From positions 992,001-1,056,000 of the forward strand of contig CAWISR010000003.1 of assembly GCA_963838845.1 (NCBI GenBank): a stretch of 64,000 nucleotides of DNA, in the 5' to 3' direction. This document shows positions 33,956 to 41,440 of the stretch, piece after piece. Made by a program: the position numbers and the translations under genes. The stretch comes from CAVRXQ01 sp963838845 (GTDB taxonomy: Bacteria; Actinomycetota; Acidimicrobiia; Acidimicrobiales; Bog-793). Each line of letters opens with the position of its first letter. Positions within the stretch are counted from its first letter, which is position 1. The notes under the pieces were generated by a model that saw nothing but the letters and a program-made list of their open reading frames with translations, searched no databases and had not been told where the DNA came from.

Positions 33956-33965
33956 GGCCTCGGAG

Positions 33966-33971
33966 ACCATA
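33966..33971 (-). promoter_or_regulatory. -10 box for bS22
   Basis: TATGGT on the minus strand ends 10 nt before the ATG at 33955, implying a leader of only a few bases. CCGAGG lies in that short leader. Confidence 0.4.
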
Positions 33972-33983
33972 GCGGATTGACGA

Positions 33984-34001
33984 GCGGGCCCGACAGCCCG
34001 C
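33984..34001. terminator. GC hairpin upstream of bS22
   Basis: GCGGGC-CCGACA-GCCCGC is a perfect 6-bp stem between the glutamic peptidase stop and the bS22 promoter. It could be a second barrier to read-through from the peptidase gene; nothing else marks its role. Confidence 0.3.
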
Positions 34002-34091
34002 GGCCGGTTCGAAGCGACGTGATCCGGCCTCCACGTCAAGCTGGTCACGTGCACGAAGCCGCCGTCAGGAACCGCGGCGACTCCACGCCCG

Positions 34092-34111
34092 CACTCGCCG
34101 CGTTGCGAGTG
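34092..34111 (-). terminator. terminator hairpin after the glutamic peptidase gene
   Basis: CACTCGC-CGCGTT-GCGAGTG forms a perfect 7-bp stem beginning 1 nt after the peptidase stop codon on the minus strand. No T-run follows, as in many high-GC terminators. Confidence 0.5.
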
Positions 34112-34112
34112 G

Positions 34113-35249
34113 TCAGTTGACCGAACGCACCGTCATCGTGTGGCTCAAGGCGATCGAGTCGGCAGCTCGATCGGGTGCCGCGAGGACCTCGGAGTCCTGA
34201 ACCATCTGCCACGTGCTGCCTTCGGTGAACGACGGTCCCTTCGTCGCCGACACCGTCATATCCGAGAAGGTGACGGGGGAGAAGCCGGCGACGAAGGGTT
34301 CCGACGGTGCACCTGGGTCTTCAACGATCCACTCGGCAGTGTCGGCGGGACCCGAGTATTGGACGGCTTGGTCCGACTGGTAGGAGGCACCGGTCGTCGC
34401 GTCGGTGACCGACCACATCCACCCACCGCTTGTGTGCCAGACGGAGGCCGAGATCGCGTCGCCGGTGTCCACCGTGCCGAGCGCGTTCGCCGGCCCGGGG
34501 TACGACTCCCACCACGCCTCGTTCTGCTGCTCGCCGTTGACGCAATACGAGTAGATGCCGTCTTGGAAGACCGTGGTGGTGCCACGACCCCTCGCTTCAG
34601 CGCCGTCGACTCCGACCCATGTGCCGAGCCACGTCGTCGTCGCGCCGCAGGTGACCGATGGCACCGTCCAGGTCGCGGAGACCGATTTCGCCGGCGCACT
34701 CAACTTCGCGACGTAGCCGGCCCAGCTCGCCGACTGCTGCGAGGCCGTCGCAAGGGTGGGGAGGCTCAAAGAGCTCCGTGGCGTCGCCGTGCGATGGGGC
34801 GAAGCACTCCGGGAAGAGCGGTGCAAGGGCGAAGGGATCGTGAGGTTGCGAAAGATGATTCGACCGGAGCGATTCCGCGCCACCAGACGGACGCGGGCCG
34901 ACATCGCGGCACCCGGGGCGATCCGGATCGACTCCGTGAAGCGCCCGTTCTCACACGACCGCCACCGACGAGAAGATTCCATCCGTACGGTGTTCCGTTG
35001 CACGAGCACGAGGCGGCAGCTCATCGAGTTCTCCACTTGAGCGCTGACCAAGACGCGCACTCCGCTCGACGCAAGACCGATCGCGCGCGTGTGGATCGAC
35101 ACGAACTCCGGAGCCACGTTCTCGCGACCGACGGCACCCGCCGGAAGGACAAGGGCCGCCGTGACTGCGAATGCGACCGTGATCCCGCCGATCAGAGCGA
35201 TCGGACGGGCCCGGCGACGCGGACGTACCGGTCGCATATCGGAAGCCAT
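34113..35249 (-). CDS. secreted G1 (eqolisin, formerly A4) family glutamic peptidase
   Basis: The C-terminal domain (about residues 174-375) matches peptidase family G1: SASWAGYVA, VSATWTVPSVTC, WLGTWVGVDGA, the catalytic Gln229 in TVFQDGIYSYC, NEAWWESYP, and the catalytic Glu306 in AEWIVEDPG. An Arg-rich n-region followed by a hydrophobic core (IALIGGITVAFAVTAALVL) ending in PAGAVG looks like a signal peptide. The region between, about residues 45-170, is an unrecognised domain. The ATG at 35249 is preferred because GAGGAA precedes it by 9 nt; an ATG at 35321 would add 24 residues. Such enzymes are acid-active and best known from fungi. Confidence 0.85.
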   Translation of the reverse strand: MASDMRPVRPRRRARPIALIGGITVAFAVTAALVLPAGAVGRENVAPEFVSIHTRAIGLASSGVRVLVSAQVENSMSCRLVLVQRNTVRMESSRRWRSCENGRFTESIRIAPGAAMSARVRLVARNRSGRIIFRNLTIPSPLHRSSRSASPHRTATPRSSLSLPTLATASQQSASWAGYVAKLSAPAKSVSATWTVPSVTCGATTTWLGTWVGVDGAEARGRGTTTVFQDGIYSYCVNGEQQNEAWWESYPGPANALGTVDTGDAISASVWHTSGGWMWSVTDATTGASYQSDQAVQYSGPADTAEWIVEDPGAPSEPFVAGFSPVTFSDMTVSATKGPSFTEGSTWQMVQDSEVLAAPDRAADSIALSHTMTVRSVN

Positions 35250-35321
35250 GGCGCGGCGTTCCTCGGCCGCGTCGTTCTCTGCCGACGCTCGCCGCCCCGT
35301 TCGCCCCACGCGCGTACTCAT

Positions 35322-35347
35322 TCTCAGTGGTAACGGTACTACTGAGA
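35322..35347. promoter_or_regulatory. near-perfect 26-bp palindrome, operator candidate
   Basis: TCTCAGT (35322-35328) and ACTGAGA (35341-35347) are perfect inverted arms. The 12-nt centre GGTAACGGTACT is itself largely symmetric, so about 22 of 26 positions pair. It lies 73 nt upstream of the preferred peptidase start, or directly before the alternative ATG at 35321. This symmetry and place fit a dimeric repressor site controlling the peptidase; the regulator is unknown. Confidence 0.55.
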
Positions 35348-35646
35348 GTGGTTATCTCAACGTGAATAGTGATCATTGGGCCACATAACGTGGTTGAGCT
35401 AGGGACTGACGCGGACGTGCCAGACGCGCGAGACGCGCTGGCGAATTGCCTCGTGTCTTTCGATGAGCGAACGCAGGTCAAGTCGTCCTTCGGCAACGAA
35501 GCGCGATTAATTTGCGGAGGGCCTATCCGTGAGCGTCGCGCGATGCGGATGTTTCGCGGCGCGCTGCCGGTCGTGCGCGACCATCTGTGACACAAGGGTG
35601 GTCGGCGGGTGCTGGACATACGGCGGTCTCGGCTTTCGCGAACCCT
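35348..35646. other. gap between the peptidase promoter region and tRNA-Gln
   Basis: About 300 nt with no convincing gene. A 73-codon plus-strand frame from GTG 35369 to 35590 exists but has no ribosome site or recognisable motif. The stretch 35350-35400 is AT-richer and contains the short inverted repeat CCAC-ATAAC-GTGG, so promoters for the peptidase (minus) and tRNA (plus) may lie here. Confidence 0.4.
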
Positions 35647-35722
35647 TGGCGGGTAGTTCAACCGGCAGAACGCCTGACTTTGGATCAGGAGGTTGGAGGT
35701 TCGAGCCCTCCCCCGCCAGCCA
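35647..35722 (+). tRNA. tRNA-Gln (anticodon TTG)
   Basis: A complete cloverleaf folds by eye. The acceptor is TGGCGGG/CCCGCCA, the D stem GTTC/GAAC, and the anticodon stem CCTGA/TCAGG with loop CTTTGGA (anticodon TTG, 35680-35682). The T stem is GGAGG/CCTCC with loop TTCGAGC, discriminator G719 and an encoded CCA at 35720-35722. Anticodon TTG reads CAA glutamine codons. Confidence 0.95.
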
Positions 35723-35781
35723 CGCCGTGTGAAAGTCCGAAGGATTCAGATCAATCCGTATCCGTTGAGGGCGACACGCGC

Positions 35782-35815
35782 TGTCGGGTGATGTCTGACG
35801 CGTTGTCGGGTGATG
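35782..35815 (+). repeat. two 12-bp direct repeats spaced 22 bp apart upstream of the ABC exporter
   Basis: TGTCGGGTGATG occurs at 35782-35793 and again at 35804-35815. The 22-bp period is two helical turns. Flanking bases are also alike (CGCGC before the first, CGCGT before the second), and a partial third unit CGCGCGTGT follows. The repeats lie 88 nt before the exporter ATPase start and could bind a regulator on one face of the helix. Confidence 0.5.
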
Positions 35816-35902
35816 CGTTACGCGCGCGTGTGGCACCATCCTCGGAGCGGATTGTTTGGCTTTGGTTCGCTTGGGGCGCGCCGACAAGTGTTGGAAGGAC
35901 CT

Positions 35903-36883
35903 GTGGACCGCATTTCGCCTGACGTGGGAGGGACCGAAGTCGCCGTGTCGGTCCGCGGCCTCGTGAAATCGTACGAAGGAACGCCGGCGGTACGCGGCGT
36001 GGACTTCGACATCTATCGCGGTGAGATCTTCGCCCTTCTCGGTCCGAACGGCGCCGGGAAGACGACGACGGTCGAGATTCTCGAGGGCTACCGGAACCGC
36101 GACGGCGGCGAGGTCTTCGTCTTGGGTTTCGACCCGGGCAGGCACGCGGACGCGATCCGACCCCGCATTGGCATCGTCCTGCAATCGACGGGGGTTGACC
36201 GCTATCTGACGGTTGAAGAGACGGTGGCGATGTACGCAAGGTTCTATCCCCACCCGCGCCCGGTCGACGAAGCCATCTCCCTAGTCGGGTTGGAGGAAAA
36301 GCGCAGCTCCCGAGTCCTGAAGCTTTCCGGCGGCCAGCAGCGACGCCTCGATGTCGCGATCGCGCTCGTCGGCGACCCGGATCTTCTGTTCCTCGACGAG
36401 CCGACAACGGGATTCGATCCTTCGGCACGCCGCGAGGCATGGGAGATCGTGAAGCATCTCGCAGAGCTCGGAAAGACGGTCCTTCTCACGACGCACTATA
36501 TGGACGAGGCGCAGTACCTGGCCGATCGTGTCGCAGTCATCGCCGCCGGGAAGATCGTCGCAACCGGGACCCCCGAGACGATCGGCGGTCGTGATTCGAG
36601 TCGCGAATCGCTGCGATTCCGCCTGGCCGATGGGGGCGCCGAGCTCCCCGATTCGTTCGGCGCGCGACGCGCCGGAAACGGTTTGCTCGAGATCGAGCCG
36701 GGCGACTTGACGAAAGCAATCCACGAACTGACCGGATGGGCGCTCGACCATCGTGTCTCGCTGGAGGCGCTGGACATCGTGCGGCCGAGCCTCGAAGACA
36801 TCTACCTCAAACTCACCGGGGCGGCCGAGTCGACGATCGAAACGACGCCCGCCGAGGCTCCAGCCAGGAGGCGGAGGCGATGA
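35903..36883 (+). CDS. ABC-2 exporter ATP-binding protein (DrrA-like)
   Basis: The 326-aa ATPase has Walker A GPNGAGKTTT, Q-loop IGIVLQSTGVD, signature LSGGQQRRLDVA, Walker B LLFLDEPTTGFDP and H-loop TTHYMDEAQ. The C-terminal extension of about 90 residues is as in DrrA-type drug, lipid or antibiotic exporters. The frame is open to 35810, but the GTG at 35903 sits after GGAAGGA and gives a start close to the ABC domain. Its stop overlaps the permease ATG (ATGA). The substrate is unknown. Confidence 0.92.
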   Translation: MDRISPDVGGTEVAVSVRGLVKSYEGTPAVRGVDFDIYRGEIFALLGPNGAGKTTTVEILEGYRNRDGGEVFVLGFDPGRHADAIRPRIGIVLQSTGVDRYLTVEETVAMYARFYPHPRPVDEAISLVGLEEKRSSRVLKLSGGQQRRLDVAIALVGDPDLLFLDEPTTGFDPSARREAWEIVKHLAELGKTVLLTTHYMDEAQYLADRVAVIAAGKIVATGTPETIGGRDSSRESLRFRLADGGAELPDSFGARRAGNGLLEIEPGDLTKAIHELTGWALDHRVSLEALDIVRPSLEDIYLKLTGAAESTIETTPAEAPARRRRR

Positions 36884-37647
36884 CGAAGGCTCGTCTCTTC
36901 ATTTCCCAGATCGGGTACATGAACAAATCGTTCTGGAGGAACCCCGCCGCCGCGTTCTTCACCTTCGCGTTCCCGCTCATGTTCCTCGTAATCTTCACGG
37001 CGCTGTTGGGGCACTTCAAAGTCCACCTCGTCGGCCGGACGGTGAATTCGTCGACGTATTACGTCGCGGCGATGGCGGCATTTGCCGTGATCACGGCGTG
37101 CTACACGAACATCGCGACCTACATGACGTTCCAGCGCGATCTCGGAATCTTGAAGCGCACCCGGGGAACGCCGCTGCCGAGCGGCTATTACCTCGGCGCG
37201 AAGGTCGTGCACGCGCTCTTGATCGCCATCTTGCTGGTCGTCCTCACCGCGGCGTTCGGTCGGGCTTTCTATCAGGCGGATATTCCGACCGGGATGACGC
37301 TGCTGCGGTTCCTCGTGATGCTCGTCGTCGGCGCGGCCGCGTTCTCGGCACTCGGACTCGCGATCACCGCGGTCGTCCCGAACGCGGACGCCGCGCCAGC
37401 GGTGATCAACGCGTCGATCCTCCCGCTACTTTTCCTGTCTGGCGTGTTCATCCCGCTCGGGAAGGACTCACCGTCGTGGATCCATTGGGTCGCGAAGATC
37501 TTCCCGGTCTGGCACTTCGCCGGCGGAATGCAGGCCGGCTTCTTGGGGACCTCGTTCAACTGGACCGACGTCATCGTCGTTGCCGCCTGGGGATTGGCAG
37601 GGCTTGTGTTCGCGATTCGACGGTTCACTTGGGAGCCTCGCACTTAG
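36880..37647 (+). CDS. ABC-2 type transporter permease
   Basis: The 255-aa integral membrane protein has about six hydrophobic segments (for example AAAFFTFAFPLMFLVIFTALL near 23-43 and LLIAILLVVLTAAFG mid-protein). The ABC-2 signature region INASILPLLFLSGVFIPLG is followed by PVWHFAGGMQAGF. It starts on the overlapping ATGA at the end of the ATPase gene, so the two form the exporter. What it exports is unknown. Confidence 0.92.
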   Translation: MTKARLFISQIGYMNKSFWRNPAAAFFTFAFPLMFLVIFTALLGHFKVHLVGRTVNSSTYYVAAMAAFAVITACYTNIATYMTFQRDLGILKRTRGTPLPSGYYLGAKVVHALLIAILLVVLTAAFGRAFYQADIPTGMTLLRFLVMLVVGAAAFSALGLAITAVVPNADAAPAVINASILPLLFLSGVFIPLGKDSPSWIHWVAKIFPVWHFAGGMQAGFLGTSFNWTDVIVVAAWGLAGLVFAIRRFTWEPRT

Positions 37648-37680
37648 CATCGACGTCGTGACTTGACACGAAAGGCGTGA

Positions 37681-38532
37681 ATGCGACTCTTGCGGGTTGG
37701 CCCCTCTGGGAGTGAACGGCTGTGCGGCTTTGACGAAAACGGCGAAATCCGTGATCTGTCATCACTCGGCCGCGACCTCGATGCCGCGTTCTTATCTTCA
37801 GGCGGGCTCGAAATGGCGCGGCGGCTTCTTGTCGACGAGGCGTTGCCGCACGTATCGCTGGACGAGGAGCACATCGGCCCACCACTCGCCCGACCGGGCA
37901 AGATCGTGTGCATCGGCGTGAACTACCGAGCGCACGCGCGGGAGACCCGCGCGCGCGAGCCGTCCGAGCCGATCCTTTTCCTCAAGGCCCCGAACGCGGT
38001 CATCGGACCGAACGACGAGATCCTCATCCCCCGGCGCTCGAAGAAGACCGACTGGGAGATCGAACTCGCGGTCGTGATCGGCGCCCGAGCGCGCTACCTC
38101 GACTCTCCGGCGGAATCGGCGTCTGTGATCGCTGGGTACTCGATTTCGAATGACGTGTCCGAACGCGAGTTCCAAGTTGAGCGGGGCGGGCAGTGGACGA
38201 AGGGGAAGAGCTGCGAGACGTTCAACCCCTTCGGGCCGTTCCTCGTCACGAGGGACGCGATCCCCGATCCCCAGTCGATTCACCTGCGGCTTGCGGTGAA
38301 CGGCATCGAGCGTCAAAACGCCTCTACCGCCGACATGATCTTTCCGGTCGACCACCTGATCTGGTACATCAGCCAGTTCATGGTGCTCGAGCCAGGCGAC
38401 ATCGTGAACACGGGAACGCCCTCGGGTGTCGCACTCGGCGATCCGGAGGAGCCGTATCTCAGACCGGGCGATCTCGTCGAACTCGAGGCGGAAGGCCTTG
38501 GCGCGCAACGTTGCCGCGTTGCGCAGGCGTGA
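37681..38532 (+). CDS. fumarylacetoacetate hydrolase-family protein
   Basis: The 283-aa FAH-fold enzyme has metal ligands in KTDWEIELAVVIG (Glu residues) and ISNDVSEREFQ (Asp), plus GKSCETFNPFGPFLV and GDIVNTGTPSGVALG typical of the 2-oxo-hept-3-ene-dioate hydratase and acylpyruvase group. The exact reaction (C-C bond hydrolysis, decarboxylation or hydration) cannot be told. It follows the exporter by 33 nt with AAAGG before the ATG. A GC hairpin ends the unit. Confidence 0.88.
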   Translation: MRLLRVGPSGSERLCGFDENGEIRDLSSLGRDLDAAFLSSGGLEMARRLLVDEALPHVSLDEEHIGPPLARPGKIVCIGVNYRAHARETRAREPSEPILFLKAPNAVIGPNDEILIPRRSKKTDWEIELAVVIGARARYLDSPAESASVIAGYSISNDVSEREFQVERGGQWTKGKSCETFNPFGPFLVTRDAIPDPQSIHLRLAVNGIERQNASTADMIFPVDHLIWYISQFMVLEPGDIVNTGTPSGVALGDPEEPYLRPGDLVELEAEGLGAQRCRVAQA

Positions 38533-38563
38533 TCGGGGACACGTCAGGACGCGAACGCCTCAT

Positions 38564-38582
38564 GGCGCGGCGATGCCGCGCC
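38564..38582. terminator. strong bidirectional hairpin
   Basis: GGCGCGGC-GAT-GCCGCGCC is a perfect 8-bp stem with a 3-nt loop in the 59-nt convergent gap between the FAH-family gene and the small basic protein gene. It can serve both strands. Confidence 0.6.
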
Positions 38583-38591
38583 GCGCCTGGT

Positions 38592-38696
38592 TCAGGACGA
38601 CTTCGCTGCCTGCTTCGATTTCTTGGCGGCGCGCTTTTCCTTGAGCGTACGCCCAGCTTTTTTCGTGTTCGTCTGTTTCGGTGATTTGTCTCCCAC
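38592..38696 (-). CDS. 34-aa lysine-rich small protein
   Basis: The GTG at 38696 opens a 34-codon frame beginning MGDKSPKQTNTKKAGR and ending in KKSKQAAKSS. It is about one third Lys and Arg, with no hydrophobic segment. The ribosome site AAGGGGGA lies 4 nt before the start, better than for most genes here. Short MGDKSPK-type proteins are annotated as hypothetical in various bacteria; their function is unknown. A 62-codon frame on the same strand (38560-38748) overlaps it in another phase but lacks these signals. Confidence 0.7.
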   Translation of the reverse strand: MGDKSPKQTNTKKAGRTLKEKRAAKKSKQAAKSS

Positions 38697-38778
38697 GGAT
38701 CCCCCTTGTGGTCAGACGCGGCTCGTTGAGTCTCGCGTATCCGGACATCGTGCCGCGTTCTCGCGGAATTGTCCTTGA

Positions 38779-38985
38779 TCAGATCGCGCGTATGTAGAGC
38801 AGGATACCGAGCAGAACGATGACGACTCCCGCAACCGGGGCGAGGGCAGCCCGGGTGGCGCGGGTGGCGAGCCTGATCCCGCCGACGACTGCGAGCAGCG
38901 CCCCGACCACGATGGCGACGATCCCCGCCACGTGGTGCTTGTCGACGCGCGCGATCACCACGGCGAGCGATCTGGGGTCGAGCAT
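38779..38985 (-). CDS. small two-helix membrane protein
   Basis: The 68-aa protein has two hydrophobic helices (about residues 21-40, VAIVVGALLAVVGGIRL, and 49-65, PVAGVVIVLLGILLYIR) joined by a short basic loop. GGGGAGGA lies just before the ATG at 38985, a clear ribosome site. No family is recognised. It is divergent from uppP and 82 nt upstream of the small basic protein gene on the same strand. Confidence 0.65.
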   Translation of the reverse strand: MLDPRSLAVVIARVDKHHVAGIVAIVVGALLAVVGGIRLATRATRAALAPVAGVVIVLLGILLYIRAI

Positions 38986-39175
38986 GGGTCCTCCCCGTCA
39001 TCGGAACGGCAGGCTCGACAGTAGCCATTCGAACGCAGGTGTTCGGAGAGGCATCTGGGATCATTCCAACTCGCGGATGCGCAGCCTCACCTTGCTCCTC
39101 GCATCGCGCCGCCTACGATCCTCGCGGCCAATGACGGATCGAAAGCGCTGATTTCGACCGAGCGAAGGGACCTTG

Positions 39176-40123
39176 GTGCATCACGCGATCTATCACATGA
39201 ACTTCTTCCAGGCCGTCATCATCGGGCTGATCCAGGGCATCACCGAGCTCTTCCCGATTTCGAGCCTCGGCCACACGGTGTTGATCCCGTCGTGGATCGG
39301 CGGAACATGGGCGACGCTCGTGCGGCAGGAGTCCGAAGCCGAAAGCCCGTACCTCGCCTTCATCGTCGGGCTCCACCTCGCGACCGCGATCGTCCTGATC
39401 GGCTTCTACGCGCGTGAGTGGGGCCGGTTGATCCTCGGCTGGTTCCGTTCGGTCGGCAGGCGCCGCATCGACTCCGACGAAGAGCGTCTCGCCTGGCTCA
39501 TAGTCATCGCGACCGTTCCAGTCGGGGCGCTCGGTGTCGCATTGGAACATCAGTTTCGGGTGCTGTTTGCAAAGCCGGTCGCGGCGGCGGTGTTCCTCAT
39601 GTTGAACGGCGTCATCCTCGGGGGGGGCGAATGGAACCGCCGGCACCGGAACGCCGCCGAGACTCCGATGGCACCGACTCGCCGCGAGCGATTTCGGGAT
39701 CGGCGCATCGTGCCGATGGACCCGGCGGCAGAGAGCGAGCTCTCACACATCGGGTTCTCCTCAGCAGCGGTGATCGGCGCGTCCCAGGCGCTCGCGCTGC
39801 TCGCCGGCATCAGCCGTGAAGGTGTCGCGATGGTCGGTGGGCTCTTTCGCGGTTTGAACAACGAGAACGCGTTGCGCTTTTCGTTCTTGTTGTCGACGCC
39901 GGTGATTCTTGCGGCGGGGATCCTGAAACTTCCGGACCTGCTGGGTTCGCATGGCAACGGCATCCGCTATCAGGTGCTCGCCGGGTCAGCGGCCGCCGCC
40001 GCCACCTCCCTTTTTGCGGTCATCTTCTTGTCGCGCTACTTCAAGACGCGCACGCTCGCGCCGTTTGCCGTGTACTCGCTGCTGTTCGGCTTCGCCTCGG
40101 TGATCCGCTTCGGCGCCTTCTGA
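39176..40123 (+). CDS. uppP: undecaprenyl-diphosphatase (BacA/UppP)
   Basis: The 315-aa polytopic membrane enzyme recycles undecaprenyl pyrophosphate for cell-wall synthesis. The two active-site regions are ELFPISSLGHTVLIP (usually EFLPISSTGHL) and GISREGVAMVGGLFRGL (usually PGxSRSG). The second has Glu where Ser/Thr is usual, and about 40 extra hydrophilic residues separate the two halves. The GTG at 39176 after AAGGGA is chosen; a TTG just before it is also in frame. The 3' end overlaps a convergent gene by 138 nt. Confidence 0.9.
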   Translation: MHHAIYHMNFFQAVIIGLIQGITELFPISSLGHTVLIPSWIGGTWATLVRQESEAESPYLAFIVGLHLATAIVLIGFYAREWGRLILGWFRSVGRRRIDSDEERLAWLIVIATVPVGALGVALEHQFRVLFAKPVAAAVFLMLNGVILGGGEWNRRHRNAAETPMAPTRRERFRDRRIVPMDPAAESELSHIGFSSAAVIGASQALALLAGISREGVAMVGGLFRGLNNENALRFSFLLSTPVILAAGILKLPDLLGSHGNGIRYQVLAGSAAAAATSLFAVIFLSRYFKTRTLAPFAVYSLLFGFASVIRFGAF

Positions 40124-40630
40124 GACCCCAACGCCCGCGCCGTCCGGCGAAGTTCTCCGGAGGGCTTTGTTCGTTTCGCCCTCGGCGCGAAGTGACGCGA
40201 GGTAGGCGTTGTACTCCGCAAGGGCGGTGTCGTCTCCTTCGTCTTGGAAGGCCTCATCTCGCCGACGCCGGCGCAGGTGTCCGATGAACGAGGGCGCCCG
40301 CCGGACGGCGCCGAGGGTCGACGTTTGTTCGTCGTGGATGATCCGCCACCAGACGTACACCGCGTAACAGGCGAAGAAGGGCCATTCGAACGTGTAGGCC
40401 CAGCTCAACTCGTTGCCTCCGAGGGCGCGGTGCAACTGCCACCAACCGAGCGCGAGGAATCCGGGGAACGAGATGGCGAGCGCGACGTGGAGGCTCATCG
40501 CCCGCGGCGTCCGCCACTTCGATTTCGGCCGCGCATCGTCGGGGCGCGCAGATGCGAGTTGTGATTTCGCCCCGCCTGTTTGGACCTCAGCGGGAGACGA
40601 CGACACGGAAGGTCTCGGCGAGCCGTCCAT
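39986..40630 (-). CDS. actinobacterial membrane protein of unknown function
   Basis: A core of about 100 residues looks genuine: KWRTPRAMSLHVALAISFPG, LGWWQLHRALGGNELSWAYTF, EWPFFACYAVYVWWRI (two hydrophobic segments), then an acidic tail ending near AEYNAYLASL. Similar proteins with a GWWQ...SWAYTFEWP core occur in actinomycetes; the function is not known. Both ends are doubtful. The ATG at 40630 overlaps the PIG-L gene by 44 nt and lacks a good ribosome site. The last 60 residues are Arg/Gly-rich and antisense to uppP, so a natural stop may have been lost. Confidence 0.6.
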   Translation of the reverse strand: MDGSPRPSVSSSPAEVQTGGAKSQLASARPDDARPKSKWRTPRAMSLHVALAISFPGFLALGWWQLHRALGGNELSWAYTFEWPFFACYAVYVWWRIIHDEQTSTLGAVRRAPSFIGHLRRRRRDEAFQDEGDDTALAEYNAYLASLRAEGETNKALRRTSPDGAGVGVSEGAEADHRGEAEQQRVHGKRRERARLEVARQEDDRKKGGGGGGR

Positions 40631-41303
40631 CATCGAGTCCCATCTCTCGCGCGTTGCGCTCGAGTCGGACGCGGACGATATCTGAGAGGTCGTCGACGCC
40701 ACCGACTTGGCTCTCGTGGCACTTCAATGCGGCGATTTTGCGCTCGAACGCCTCGGTGACGTCGACCGCGACGTTCGGATCGCGGTGGCTGACGACCCAG
40801 AGTTCGCGCGCCGTAAAGGGCTCGAGACCCTCCTCGAGCAGCTCGGGATGCGCGAACGGATTGCGCGCGTCGGGGTAGACGGCGCGAACGGCGGCTTCTC
40901 CGGTCGCGAGGTGGTCGGGATGGCTCGCGGCGAGGAAGTCCCAGCGGCGCTCGGGGGAAGGGCAAACGACGCGATCGGGGCGGAAGAGGCGAATCGCTCG
41001 GCTGATATCGCGCCGGAGCTCGCGCGTCGTCTCGACCTGTCCGTCGGCGTATCCGAGGAACTCGACGCGATCGACGCCGAGACTCTTCGCCGCCGCGGTT
41101 TGCTCCTCGCGACGGAGCGCGGCGAGCGCTCGGCGATCGACCGTCGGATCGGACGAACCCGCGTCGCCGTCGGTCACGACGAGATAGGCGACCTCGATTC
41201 CGGCGTCGGTCCAGACCGAAACCGTTCCGCCCGCACCGAATTCCGCGTCGTCGGGGTGGGCGGCGACAAGCAGCGCCCGATCGACCGGCGCGTCCTCGAC
41301 CAT
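40587..41303 (-). CDS. PIG-L/LmbE-family deacetylase
   Basis: The 238-aa zinc-dependent N-deacetylase has the metal motif AHPDDAEFGAGG (residues 14-25) and SHPDHLATGEA downstream, with SERRWDF and PNVAVDVT typical of the family. Because mshA lies 1.3 kb away, a MshB-like role (GlcNAc-inositol deacetylase of mycothiol synthesis) or mycothiol-conjugate amidase is possible, but the motif spacing is closer to general LmbE/BshB-like enzymes. The second ATG (41303) has GGAG at good spacing; the preceding ATG (41306) is the alternative. Confidence 0.88.
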   Translation of the reverse strand: MVEDAPVDRALLVAAHPDDAEFGAGGTVSVWTDAGIEVAYLVVTDGDAGSSDPTVDRRALAALRREEQTAAAKSLGVDRVEFLGYADGQVETTRELRRDISRAIRLFRPDRVVCPSPERRWDFLAASHPDHLATGEAAVRAVYPDARNPFAHPELLEEGLEPFTARELWVVSHRDPNVAVDVTEAFERKIAALKCHESQVGGVDDLSDIVRVRLERNAREMGLDDGRLAETFRVVVSR

Positions 41304-41440
41304 CATCTCTCCATCCCTGCGAGATCCTCAGAGAGGATCGCTGGTATCCGCCAGTTCGCGCAACGCCGTCGATACGCTGCGCGCCGTACACCGTTTCGAC
41401 TCGGCGTCATTCGCGACGCCAACGAGTTGTGGAGGTCGCG

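Noticed and set aside
35369..35590. 73-codon plus-strand frame between the peptidase gene and tRNA-Gln
   Set aside because: GTG start without ribosome site or well-placed -10 box, no recognisable motif, and the frame lies in a region with promoter-like features.
35647..35722. tRNA-Gln as an integration site
   Set aside because: No repeat of the tRNA 3' end and no integrase in the flanks; neighbours are ordinary genes.
38560..38748. 62-codon minus-strand frame overlapping the 34-aa gene
   Set aside because: No ribosome site; the overlapping GTG frame at 38696 has a strong one and a known-type N-terminus.
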